Assembly: GCA_021734905.1 (NCBI GenBank)
Contig: JAIPIB010000012.1
Coordinates: 1-10,721 of the forward strand
Direction of reading: 5' to 3'
Source of the DNA: Minisyncoccota bacterium
GTDB lineage: Bacteria > Patescibacteria > Paceibacteria > UBA9973 > UBA918
Length of the DNA: 10,721 bases
Shown here: one piece after another, positions 1-7,581 of the stretch
How positions within the stretch are numbered: position 1 is the first letter of the stretch
Layout: every line of letters starts with the position of its first letter
The notes under the pieces: generated by a model
The model's database searches: none
What the model was told of the DNA's origin: nothing
The model's input: only the letters and a program-made list of their open reading frames with translations
Made by a program: the position numbers and the translations under genes

Positions 1-46
1 TCTAAAATATCTGACAAAATCTTAAAAGTGACATTTAGTCACTTTT
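1..46. repeat. Direct repeat copy 1: duplicated lepA-end/terminator segment
   Basis: These 46 bases are identical to 94-139, giving a direct repeat with a 93-bp period. The copy contains the hairpin arms aaaagtgac (24-32) and gtcactttt (38-46) around the loop attta. On the minus strand this is a stem-loop followed by a T-rich stretch, as in the genuine lepA terminator. Unlike the second copy it is not attached to the lepA coding sequence: a separate small dyad, ccgct-tac-agcgg (47-59), abuts it. It may act as a second back-up terminator for minus-strand transcription, or be the trace of a small tandem duplication. Because it touches the window edge, an assembly artefact is possible. Confidence 0.85.
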
Positions 47-93
47 CCGCTTACAGCGGCCAGTACACTTTGTCGATATTTAATTCGCTCTGC

Positions 94-139
94 TCTAAAA
101 TATCTGACAAAATCTTAAAAGTGACATTTAGTCACTTTT
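94..139. repeat. Direct repeat copy 2, overlapping the lepA 3' end
   Basis: Identical to 1-46. This copy carries the last codons and stop of lepA (Lys-Ser-Asp-stop) plus the downstream terminator. Identity to copy 1 stops exactly at the outer edge of the hairpin arm at 139, so the duplicated unit has the terminator hairpin at one boundary. Confidence 0.85.
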
Positions 140-141
140 AA
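97..141 (-). terminator. Intrinsic terminator overlapping the end of lepA
   Basis: On the minus strand an 11-bp stem (arms 115-125 and 131-141, core aaaagtgac/gtcactttt) closes a 5-nt loop and is followed by TTTTAAGATTTT. The lepA stop codon TAA (130-128) lies inside the loop, so the upstream arm is the coding sequence for the last residues. The stem is AT-rich, so terminator strength is uncertain. The dyad is symmetric and could also work for plus-strand transcripts, though no gene is seen there. Confidence 0.65.
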
Positions 142-1912
142 CCATTTTCATGAAGACTTCTTGCGGAATGTTCACTTTTCCATGTTCAAGAAGTTTTTTC
201 TTTCCACGTTTTTGTTTTTCTCTAAGTTTCATCTTTCGCGTAATATCTCCTCCATACAAATATCCTGTAACATCTTTTTTCATCGCTGAAAGAGTTCGAG
301 AGGATATTATTCTACCCATTGCCCGTGCCTGAATTTTCGTAACAAACATCTGTCGAGGTAGCGTATTGTAGAGTTTTTCCACAACTGCCTTTGCTTCAAT
401 TTCTGCACGACGGAGTCCAACAACTCTCGAAAATGCGGGAACAATGTCCTCTGCAATAAGTACGTCAAGTCGAGCCACTTCGGCACTTCTCATTTCAACA
501 ATTTCATATGAAAGAGATGCGTATCCACTCGATGCATTCTTTAGCTTATCGAAGAAGTTACGCATAAGCTCCCGAAGTGGCATCTCAGCAGTAAGGAGAT
601 TTCTGCCGTCGCCAAATACCTCAGTCTCAAGAACACTTCCTTCATGGTCATACAAAAGGGTCATTACTCCACCGAGATATTGTGCCGGCAACATAATTTG
701 CGCCAGAACCCATGGTTCTCGTACAGTTACCTTTGTTCCAAAATCAGGAAAACGGGAGGCAGCATATACTTCCTCGACCTTCCCGTTCTCGTGTGTTATC
801 TCATAGACAATAGATGGGGCGGTAATAATGATTCCAATATCAAATTCACGTCGTAAACGCTCTGTAACAATTTCAAGGTGAAGCATCCCAAGGAAACCAC
901 AACGAAACCCTCTCCCCAGTACACCTGAAGATTCTTCCTCATATGAAAGTGACGAATCAGACATTTTTAACCTATCAAGCGCTTGCTTGAGCATTGTAAA
1001 ATCATCCTGACTCTCAGGAAAAACAGAAGCCCATACAACAGGAGGGACAGATCTGTAGCCAACAAGAAGTTCGCGCGACCCTTTTTCAAGGGCGAGTGTG
1101 TCACCAACAGACGCCACACCAGGCTCCTTTATACCTGTGACAATGTAACCAATTTCTCCCTCATTCAACTCTGGAACAGAAATCTCTTCTGGTGAGAGAA
1201 TTCCAACCTCAAGTGCTATAAAATTTCGCTCAGCTGCGATAAAGCGAAGGCTGTCGCCTTTTTTAACTGTGCCATCAAATACTCTGAAATAGACAATTAT
1301 TCCACGATGATTCGAATATTTAAAATCAAAAACAAGGCCACGAAAGGAATCTAATGACTCCTGTTTCGGTGGAGGAATTTGTTTACAAATTAGGTCAAGA
1401 AGATTCAAGACACCTTCCCCAGTACGTCCAGATACGTACTGGACTTCGCTGCGCTCACACTTAAGTAAGGCAACGACCTCATCAGTAACCTCATCTTTTC
1501 TTGAGTGAGGTACATCGATTTTTGTAAGTACTGGAATTATGGCAAGTCCTTGTTCACGAGCCATTTGCAGTACGGAGAGAGTCTGAGCCTGCACACCTTG
1601 TGTACTATCTACAAGCAGTAAAACGCCCTCAACGGCTTTCAGAGCCCGAGAAACCTCATATGAGAAGTCAATATGCCCTGGAGTATCTATTAAATTTATT
1701 TCATACACATTACCCTCATAGGTATGTTCCATGCGGACAGGTTGCATTTTAATGGTTATTCCTCGTTCACGCTCAAGATCCATTGAATCAAGGACTTGCT
1801 CTTTCATCTTTCTTGCCTCCACAGTATGTGTGATTTCGAGCATTCGATCAGCAAGTGTTGACTTGCCATGATCAATGTGGGCAATAATAGAAAAATTTCT
1901 AATTTCTTTCAT
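128..1912 (-). CDS. lepA: Elongation factor 4 (LepA), ribosome-associated translational GTPase
   Basis: A 594-residue protein, close to the usual ~600 of EF-4/LepA. This cytoplasmic GTPase binds the ribosome and is linked to back-translocation, elongation quality and 30S biogenesis. The G domain comes first: G1 AHIDHGKST (11-19), G2 region RERGITIK (48-55), G3 DTPGH (76-80), G4 TKID (130-133), G5-like VSGRTG (160-165). EF-G-like beta-barrel and alpha/beta domains follow. The LepA-specific C-terminal region is recognisable from FFDKLKNASSGYASLSYE and from the ending NIPQEVFMKMVKSD, which parallels the family's IPQEAF end. The G4 motif has Thr where LepA usually has Asn. The ATG at 1912 puts G1 at the expected position; no good Shine-Dalgarno is seen. 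It lies 63 nt after murJ, possibly in the same transcript, and ends in its own terminator hairpin. Family assignment is very secure. Confidence 0.97.
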   Translation of the reverse strand: MKEIRNFSIIAHIDHGKSTLADRMLEITHTVEARKMKEQVLDSMDLERERGITIKMQPVRMEHTYEGNVYEINLIDTPGHIDFSYEVSRALKAVEGVLLLVDSTQGVQAQTLSVLQMAREQGLAIIPVLTKIDVPHSRKDEVTDEVVALLKCERSEVQYVSGRTGEGVLNLLDLICKQIPPPKQESLDSFRGLVFDFKYSNHRGIIVYFRVFDGTVKKGDSLRFIAAERNFIALEVGILSPEEISVPELNEGEIGYIVTGIKEPGVASVGDTLALEKGSRELLVGYRSVPPVVWASVFPESQDDFTMLKQALDRLKMSDSSLSYEEESSGVLGRGFRCGFLGMLHLEIVTERLRREFDIGIIITAPSIVYEITHENGKVEEVYAASRFPDFGTKVTVREPWVLAQIMLPAQYLGGVMTLLYDHEGSVLETEVFGDGRNLLTAEMPLRELMRNFFDKLKNASSGYASLSYEIVEMRSAEVARLDVLIAEDIVPAFSRVVGLRRAEIEAKAVVEKLYNTLPRQMFVTKIQARAMGRIISSRTLSAMKKDVTGYLYGGDITRKMKLREKQKRGKKKLLEHGKVNIPQEVFMKMVKSD

Positions 1913-1975
1913 ATGACTATTGGCTCATACTCTACCATAGACTCAACAAATACCCACTTCCCGGCTTCATGCAAT

Positions 1976-3661
1976 CTATATAGAGAAAGTGTCTTCGTCT
2001 TGTGGAACAATAATATCAGTTTTTACAAAACGGCGGTGTAGTGTTTTATAAATTTCATTTAGCTCTTTATTTTTAAAAATGTACTGAGCAAGAATATATG
2101 CTACGCAGCCGGCAAATCCAGCCGAAACGCCCTGAGCAAGGATTGTAAAGAGTGTATCTGCAATAACCCCCGAGGCAAAATAATTAAGCGTCACATAAGC
2201 GACGTACCCTGCAAAAAGTGCTGCGGTGGTGGCTTGAAAAAATGGTTTAATGAGACCACTGATAGAAATATGCACACAGCGACGCGAAAAAATCAAAATA
2301 ACAAAACTATGAAGAATGAGTGCTACGGAGTACCCGAGGGGCAGTGCAAGGACTTCTATTCCAGAAACACCATCAAGTCGCATGACTGATTGTATAAATG
2401 CATAAAAGTTTCCTTGTCCTAAAAGAAGTGTGTAGAAAAAGAACGAAAGAAGCAGTGCTGCTGTAGAAGAAAATATTGTTACATAGAAAGGCAGTCTTGT
2501 ATTTCCGACAGCATAAAGTGCTCGAACGAGAAGTAGGTGTATAGCTTGTGATGCAAGCGATATGATAAAAATTGCAAGAATTGCAGCAGTTAAACGTGTG
2601 TCATTCCAATCAAAGGAACCAGATCCCAGAACAACACGCACAAATTGCGCCCGGATGACAACGAACAAGGCTGCTGCAGGTAATGACCAAAAAAGAATAT
2701 GCCGAAGTGCAATAGTTATATTTTGACCAAGTAAATCAAAATTTTTTTCAGCATAGAGTTGTGCGAGTAGCGGAAAAGCTGCCACTGAGTAACTTACCCC
2801 AATAATGGCAAGTGGAACGGACTGCAAATTAAACGCGAATTGAAAGACAGAGACAGATCCGACCGTCATGATACTTGCAAAACCAACAAGTCCGAGCAAA
2901 ACGAGCTGATGCAATGACAGAGTAAGTACGCGTGTAACTGAGGTCTGACAAATGGCCAATATCTCAGCAAAGTCATACTTAAGAACAAATCGAGGGGTCA
3001 GTGTGCTTTTTAGGATAAATGGAATCTGTATACAGACATGTCCAAGTGCACCAAAAACAACACCCATTGCGAGACCTGAAATACCATATTTCGGATAAAG
3101 AAATAGAAGTCCAAATATAATTCCCACGTTGTATATAAGTGGACTTACGGCATAGAGAATAAATCGATGTTGAATTTGCGTAATAACACCAAAAAGACTT
3201 GAAACTCCAAGAAGTAGTGGTTGTAAAAGCAATATCCTAATCAAAATAACAAGAGACTCAGACTGTTCGACGAAACCAGGAAAAAAGTAGTACACGATCA
3301 CTGGTGCAAAGATTATTGCAACAGATGCAATGCTGATATAGAGAACAAGGAATAAAGAAAAAATCTGTGACAAAAGTGCTCTTGCTTTCTCATATGACCC
3401 TTCACTTATATGTCGCGTAATAAATGGGACGAGAACGTACACAGAAAGAGTTGACGCAAAAAGTACATAAAGAAAATCTGGAATACGAAAAGCAGTGTAG
3501 TACAGATCAAGTTCTATACTAGCGCCAAATTGATGTGCAAGGAGTCTATCGCGAATAAGTGCAAGCAACTGCGACCCAAAAGTGAATATTGCAAGAATAT
3601 ACGCGGCCTGATGTAGGCCGCGTACTTCTTTATAGACAACATCAAGCACACGAGCAGCCAT
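1976..3661 (-). CDS. murJ: MurJ/MviN-family lipid II (or lipid-linked glycan) flippase
   Basis: A 561-residue polytopic membrane protein. I count 14 hydrophobic segments by eye, the MurJ number. The N-terminal family signature is clear: SQLLALIRDRLLAHQFGAS (about 30-48), then DLYYTAFRIPDFLYVLFAS (52-70). These match the arginine- and Phe/Pro-containing TM1-TM2 region of MurJ. A second landmark is the QSVPLAIIGVSYSVAAFPLL segment near residue 280, equivalent to the PLGVFGVALGTAILP region. MurJ flips undecaprenyl-PP-linked peptidoglycan precursor across the cytoplasmic membrane; MOP-superfamily relatives flip other lipid-linked glycans. The ATG is only 2 nt after the stop of the upstream O-antigen-ligase/TPR gene (TAA-ca-ATG), so translational coupling is likely. 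That pairing leaves open whether the substrate is lipid II or a different polyprenyl-linked glycan. Confidence 0.9.
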   Translation of the reverse strand: MAARVLDVVYKEVRGLHQAAYILAIFTFGSQLLALIRDRLLAHQFGASIELDLYYTAFRIPDFLYVLFASTLSVYVLVPFITRHISEGSYEKARALLSQIFSLFLVLYISIASVAIIFAPVIVYYFFPGFVEQSESLVILIRILLLQPLLLGVSSLFGVITQIQHRFILYAVSPLIYNVGIIFGLLFLYPKYGISGLAMGVVFGALGHVCIQIPFILKSTLTPRFVLKYDFAEILAICQTSVTRVLTLSLHQLVLLGLVGFASIMTVGSVSVFQFAFNLQSVPLAIIGVSYSVAAFPLLAQLYAEKNFDLLGQNITIALRHILFWSLPAAALFVVIRAQFVRVVLGSGSFDWNDTRLTAAILAIFIISLASQAIHLLLVRALYAVGNTRLPFYVTIFSSTAALLLSFFFYTLLLGQGNFYAFIQSVMRLDGVSGIEVLALPLGYSVALILHSFVILIFSRRCVHISISGLIKPFFQATTAALFAGYVAYVTLNYFASGVIADTLFTILAQGVSAGFAGCVAYILAQYIFKNKELNEIYKTLHRRFVKTDIIVPQDEDTFSI

Positions 3662-3663
3662 TG

Positions 3664-6135
3664 TTATTCTGGAGCAACTGTTGTTATTGACGGGGCTGTA
3701 TTCACTGGAGTAACAAGTGACGTTCCAGATTCCTGTGTCGTACTCACTGTTCCATTCTCATTTATTGCCGGAGCAGTCTCACTCACTGTTCTGTTTGCTG
3801 CAGTTCGAAGCCTTTCAAGAGAACCTTCTTCTCCAATGACTTTAATTAATTCTGTGATCTCAGTGTTTCCTGGATTGAGGTTCAATACAGCCTCAAGCTG
3901 TCTTTTTGAATCATCGCTTCGTCCCGCTTCATCATATGAGAGCGCTAACAAATACCGAGCATTGGCATAATTTTGATCAAGACTGATTGCTTTCTCAAAA
4001 GCCTGGATAGATCCTTTAAGGTTCTTTCGTGAACTTTCGAGGACACCGAGTTGATAGTATCGAGCAGGATTTTGTGGTTCAAGATTAATGACAGCTTGTG
4101 TAGACGCAATTGCCGCCTCAACGTTACCTTCGGCAATTTCAAGTTGAGAAAGAAGGAAAAATGCTTCTGTATAATTTGGCTTCAGTGCAATCGCTTTTTC
4201 AATATAGGCTCGTGCAGAATCAAAATCACCTCCTCTTGCGACTACGATTGCTGATTCAAGGTATGGTAAAGGATTTTTAGGATTGAGTTCCTGAGATTTT
4301 ACAAGTGCCTCTACAGCTCGATCTTGTGCACCTTCAATATTTACTGAAGCGAGAATGCTATAGATTCCACCAAGTACGGACCAGTTTGCTGGTTCAAGTC
4401 CATCAATCTGTATTGCCTGCTGCGCTGCATTCACGCCGTTGACGCTCGCACTTTGAAATTGTCGTTGTTGATCTTCTGTTGGTTCGGTAAGTGAGACAAG
4501 GTTATTCATCCTAGCAAGTTGATATTCTGCGATTCGTCTTGCAAACACATCACTACCGGAAAGCTGAAAAGCTTCAGAAACTTTTTTTTCTAACTCATCA
4601 AATGATTTGCCTTCCTGCATAGAGATAACACTTTGATTAAATGCATATACTGAAGAATAATGTCTTCCTGAAACATAGAGAATACTCACTGAACCAATAA
4701 TTATCATTATAACAACGAGTGTTAAAACGAAACCTGTACGTCGATTTGCACCAACTGATACCACGTTTTCTCTTTGTTTTGTGAGTACATTAAATGCTCC
4801 CAACGACACCCCTGTACAGAGGGCCCCCAAAAGGAGAATAACAACGCCCGGGACATAAATGACTGACATTCCCCAGATATACAGTGCACTTACAAACGAC
4901 GAAACTCCAATGAAATACCACATCTTGTCGCTGTCAGTGGCACTAAGAAGTTTTCTTGTCCCCACAATGAGAAAAGTAAGGAGAAAAACAACCCACGCCA
5001 TACCTCCAAGAACACCGGTCGTCACAAAGAAACTTGTAACATAGCCGTTCCCTGCATTAAAGTCTGTATTCCAAAAAGGCGTATAGTTTATAGAATCATC
5101 TTTATATAATCGCCATGCATCAGTGAACTTATTTGTTCCAATACCGAGAAAAGCATTTTCATGGTACACATTTCGTGCAATATCCGCTGTAGCCTGAACT
5201 GATGGCCTCACTTCAACATATGTTATGTTTGTATATTTTGTCACCCACCCTCCGACCATTGAGCCTCCAATAACAAACACAACTGATACCACAAACACAA
5301 CAAGTGATACTGAAAGAGATGTCACGTTCGGCGTCTGTGTATTTGTGAGTGAGAGTTGATTTCCAGAAAATCTGTCTTTTCCGAGCGTGTATACAATCAT
5401 GGCAAGACTAGTAAGCCCGAGAACAAGCCAGACAGTAAAGAAATTTATTACACAGAGCATGACTAAAGCTGTAAGTATAACAACGGCAAAAAGAGTGCGC
5501 CCAATCTTTGTCAAAGACAATTGTTCAAGAGTGACGAGTGAAAGGATGACCGTAAGACCTAAGAAAAGTGCGAGATCATTCCAGCTTCCGACAGGTGTTG
5601 CAACATTACTTGCAAAGACACCAAATGAAAGAAAGTCTATTCCGAAAAAAAGTCGTGATATATGAAACAATACCAGGATAAGTGTACTAACAGTAAGGAG
5701 AATATACATCCGCATGATGGCTGTCTTCCCAACCTTCAGGAATACCCAAACAGACGGGATCAGGGCAAGGATCGCAACAAAAATTGTCGAGTGAATACTG
5801 AAAAGGTCGCCAACGAGTGAATCCTTAAAATCACCAGAAAGCAGGGACGAAATAAATGCAATCCCAACAACCGCCCACATTGCCACAAGCACATACGAAG
5901 GTGCCATAGCTACAACCCCTGACCTAAGGACTGAGAGACTGTACAAAACAAGAGCAATAAAAAGACCCACAACGACAAATAATGCTTTTGAATAGTCGAA
6001 AGGCGCTGCTAACGTCGGTACAAACGCAAGTGGTAAGAGTCCAAAAATAACTACCAGAATGTTTTGTGCATAGTTTCGTAATGAGACAGCAACAGGATCC
6101 TGTTGTCTTGACTCATCATCTGAAGTAAACGACAT
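3664..6135 (-). CDS. O-antigen ligase/polymerase-like membrane protein with C-terminal TPR domain
   Basis: An 823-residue protein. About eleven or twelve hydrophobic helices fill residues 25-490. A larger extracytoplasmic loop (~300-365) carries GIGTNKF (331-337) and NGY (363-365), then the membrane helix VTTGVLGGMAWVVFLLTFL. This is the arrangement of the Wzy/WaaL family (Wzy_C), where a G-G-x-x-F motif and an N-x-Y/H motif precede a conserved hydrophobic helix. The last helix (468-488) is followed by a soluble region with at least four tetratricopeptide repeats (about 570-770; landmarks AIALKPNYTEAFFLLSQLE, AVINLEPQNPARYYQLGVLE, AISLDQNYANARYLLALSYD). A low-complexity Ser/Thr/Asn tail (783-823) ends it. 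Family members transfer or polymerise glycan from polyprenyl carriers at the outer membrane face; the TPR part probably binds a partner. The exact substrate is unknown. It is first in a tight pair with murJ. No Shine-Dalgarno precedes the ATG. Confidence 0.8.
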   Translation of the reverse strand: MSFTSDDESRQQDPVAVSLRNYAQNILVVIFGLLPLAFVPTLAAPFDYSKALFVVVGLFIALVLYSLSVLRSGVVAMAPSYVLVAMWAVVGIAFISSLLSGDFKDSLVGDLFSIHSTIFVAILALIPSVWVFLKVGKTAIMRMYILLTVSTLILVLFHISRLFFGIDFLSFGVFASNVATPVGSWNDLALFLGLTVILSLVTLEQLSLTKIGRTLFAVVILTALVMLCVINFFTVWLVLGLTSLAMIVYTLGKDRFSGNQLSLTNTQTPNVTSLSVSLVVFVVSVVFVIGGSMVGGWVTKYTNITYVEVRPSVQATADIARNVYHENAFLGIGTNKFTDAWRLYKDDSINYTPFWNTDFNAGNGYVTSFFVTTGVLGGMAWVVFLLTFLIVGTRKLLSATDSDKMWYFIGVSSFVSALYIWGMSVIYVPGVVILLLGALCTGVSLGAFNVLTKQRENVVSVGANRRTGFVLTLVVIMIIIGSVSILYVSGRHYSSVYAFNQSVISMQEGKSFDELEKKVSEAFQLSGSDVFARRIAEYQLARMNNLVSLTEPTEDQQRQFQSASVNGVNAAQQAIQIDGLEPANWSVLGGIYSILASVNIEGAQDRAVEALVKSQELNPKNPLPYLESAIVVARGGDFDSARAYIEKAIALKPNYTEAFFLLSQLEIAEGNVEAAIASTQAVINLEPQNPARYYQLGVLESSRKNLKGSIQAFEKAISLDQNYANARYLLALSYDEAGRSDDSKRQLEAVLNLNPGNTEITELIKVIGEEGSLERLRTAANRTVSETAPAINENGTVSTTQESGTSLVTPVNTAPSITTVAPE

Positions 6136-6186
6136 AATAAAGCTTAAATTAAAGTCTAAAATAAAACACGTAGGTAAATGATATCA

Positions 6187-6223
6187 TACAAACAGGCGCC
6201 CCATAAAGGGGCGCCTGTTTGTA
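6187..6223 (-). terminator. 16-bp hairpin at the 3' end of rnpB
   Basis: A perfect GC-rich stem (arms 6187-6202 and 6208-6223, containing aggcgcccc/ggggcgcct) with a 5-nt loop lies directly after the rnpB 3' end on the minus strand. It is placed as a transcription terminator and separates rnpB from the ligase/TPR gene. The run after the stem is only TGATATCATTT, so the usual U-tract is poor. It may instead be a processing or read-through-attenuating structure that lets some transcription pass into 6135. Confidence 0.65.
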
Positions 6224-6605
6224 CGTTTATAAGCCGAATTCTGTCCTACATTGATATGAAAAACATAGCAATATAAGTGTGATCATTTACCTAGGCGTCA
6301 TGTTGCCATAACGCTCTTGCGGCACTTCTCTGACCATTTCAGACTAAAGTCTGAAATGGTCAGAGACACGGCCTTGCACGCAGGTAAGGATTTAGCCGTT
6401 TCACCCTCTCTGTTACCAAAAAGGCTTATCTCATAGAAGAATTTCCAATGAGATACTTCTGTCTTTCGACACAAAGCGTCTCTGCTCGCACCTCGTAAAT
6501 TACTTTAGACGGGCGTTACCCGCTACCCTGCTCCAATACATATTCTGCACTGGACGTGTTCGGACTTTCCTCTCAATCTCATAGAGACTGAGCGATCACA
6601 AACGC
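6223..6605 (-). ncRNA. rnpB: RNase P RNA (bacterial class A-like)
   Basis: The catalytic RNA of RNase P, which removes tRNA 5' leaders. On the minus strand the conserved 5' block GAGGAAAGTCC (6572-6562) and the conserved 3' block ACAGAATTCGGCTT (6244-6231) are both present; they form the P4 core. Between them are GCAGGGTAGCGGGTAACGCC and AGAGGGTGAAACGGCTAAA, matching other core blocks. The ends pair: GCGTTTGT at 6605-6598 with ATAAACGT at 6230-6223, a plausible 8-bp P1 that fixes a length of about 383 nt. A good promoter lies just upstream and a hairpin just downstream. The P15-P17 area is unusual: a single long hairpin (6327-6366) follows GCAAGGCC, and I find no GGU motif where the CCA-binding L15 loop should be. 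Confidence 0.95.
6327..6366 (-). other. Long perfect hairpin within RNase P RNA (P16/P17 position)
   Basis: Arms 6327-6345 and 6348-6366 are exact reverse complements (19 nt, effectively an 18-bp helix with a 4-nt loop). Aligned by eye with E. coli rnpB it replaces the P16-P17 elements just after the GCAAGGCC of P15. Such a long uninterrupted duplex is atypical inside RNase P RNA. Confidence 0.8.
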
Positions 6606-6612
6606 AAAAAAT

Positions 6613-6640
6613 ATTATACAATAAATAAACTATTTTTCAA
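6613..6640 (-). promoter_or_regulatory. Promoter of rnpB
   Basis: On the minus strand TTGAAA (6640-6635) is followed after 16 nt by a perfect TATAAT (6618-6613), with the inferred rnpB 5' end about 8 nt further on. The -35 box lies inside the last codons of the upstream DUF192 gene (CTTGAAAAATAG), so rnpB has a promoter nested in the preceding coding sequence. Confidence 0.85.
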
Positions 6641-7124
6641 GGTTACCTTTAGGCAAGATAGGTAAAGTGACAATCTGACCTGGACGGATACCAACAATAT
6701 CCGAGTATTGAGTGTTCGTCTCGACTGCATATCGTGCTGGTTTTTTGGGTCGAAAAATTCGTGGATACGAATCGGGAGAGACGTTTTTTTCTATCGAGAT
6801 GACCATGAGATCATCATCAATCCATATAATGTCAATCGGGAATCTCATCTCTTTCATCCATATTGAATGGTAGTCTGCTTCTGGAAAAATTAAGAGAAAT
6901 CCTTCAACATTCGAAAGTTCGTTTCTACCAGAAAGCCCTTTTGCTAACTCCTCGCCAGTAATTGCCATTTCTACACGCAGGGGGATGTCGCCGATATGCA
7001 TGACTGGTGTTCCTGGAAGGAAAAAATCAAACATTGGGACATCCTGCTGTTGCATATACAAATAAAACATTCCCGAAGGTATCAAGATGATAAGAAAAAT
7101 GATTTGAAGTTTGTTTGCCAACAT
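6630..7124 (-). CDS. DUF192 family protein, membrane-anchored
   Basis: A 164-residue protein. An N-terminal hydrophobic segment (about 5-23) serves as signal anchor or uncleaved signal. A DUF192 domain (roughly 45-155) follows, recognised from VEMAITGEELAKGLSGR (51-67), the WMKEM motif (89-93), PIDIIWID (96-103) and PARYAVE (129-135), in canonical order and spacing. DUF192 proteins are small, mostly exported beta-rich proteins of unknown biochemical function. The gene starts 3 nt after the stop of the DUF1761 gene (TAA-aat-ATG), indicating an operon with coupled translation. Its 3' end contains the -35 box of the rnpB promoter. Confidence 0.9.
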   Translation of the reverse strand: MLANKLQIIFLIILIPSGMFYLYMQQQDVPMFDFFLPGTPVMHIGDIPLRVEMAITGEELAKGLSGRNELSNVEGFLLIFPEADYHSIWMKEMRFPIDIIWIDDDLMVISIEKNVSPDSYPRIFRPKKPARYAVETNTQYSDIVGIRPGQIVTLPILPKGNLEK

Positions 7125-7127
7125 ATT

Positions 7128-7538
7128 TTACCAAGGCCAGAATGAAAGTATGGTTATTCCCCCAAAGACACTGATAGCGATATATCCGATGTGTATAAAA
7201 AAATATGTCATTGAATGCTTTTCCCATATTACAGAACCAGCAACAACAGAAGAAAGGAGTAGTGTCAAGAAAAATCCTACCGCAAGAAGAGACATCCCTG
7301 CGTTTTGTTGTTCAGAGAAAAATAGAGCAATGACAAAAAAGAAAATACTCTGAACAACAATTGTTTTACCAACCGACCTAATCAGACCTTTTTGAGAAAT
7401 CCCGTCCAGACCCATAGTCAAATCAGCGGACCTCATCCATGCCGATCCAAAAACTAGCGGTGAGTACCAGATACTTCCAATTGCGCTGGAGAGAATTGCT
7501 GTTACCAATACAGCGACCTCGTTAACTTGCTCAAACAT
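7128..7538 (-). CDS. DUF1761 family small integral membrane protein
   Basis: A 136-residue protein with four hydrophobic helices (about 7-27, 58-75, 83-104, 110-133). The N-terminal motif AIGSIWYSPLVFGSAWM (19-35) is the hallmark of DUF1761, where W-Y-x-P-L-x-F-G-x-x-W-M follows TM1. The C-terminus (WEKHSMTYFFIHIGYIAIS) also fits the family. Function is unknown; location should be the cytoplasmic membrane. It sits 3 nt upstream of the DUF192 gene and 43 nt downstream of the type I membrane protein gene, all in one direction. No clear Shine-Dalgarno is seen. Confidence 0.8.
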   Translation of the reverse strand: MFEQVNEVAVLVTAILSSAIGSIWYSPLVFGSAWMRSADLTMGLDGISQKGLIRSVGKTIVVQSIFFFVIALFFSEQQNAGMSLLAVGFFLTLLLSSVVAGSVIWEKHSMTYFFIHIGYIAISVFGGITILSFWPW

Positions 7539-7581
7539 GTTATTTTATAACTTAGTTATTATGACCATTCTTAAATTCGCT

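Noticed and set aside
983..1195. Small plus-strand open frames opposite lepA and the ligase/TPR gene
   Set aside because: They are shadows of strongly supported minus-strand genes, with no ribosome sites or family resemblance.
1913..1975. Separate promoter for lepA in the 63-nt gap after murJ
   Set aside because: No convincing -35/-10 pair was visible on the minus strand.
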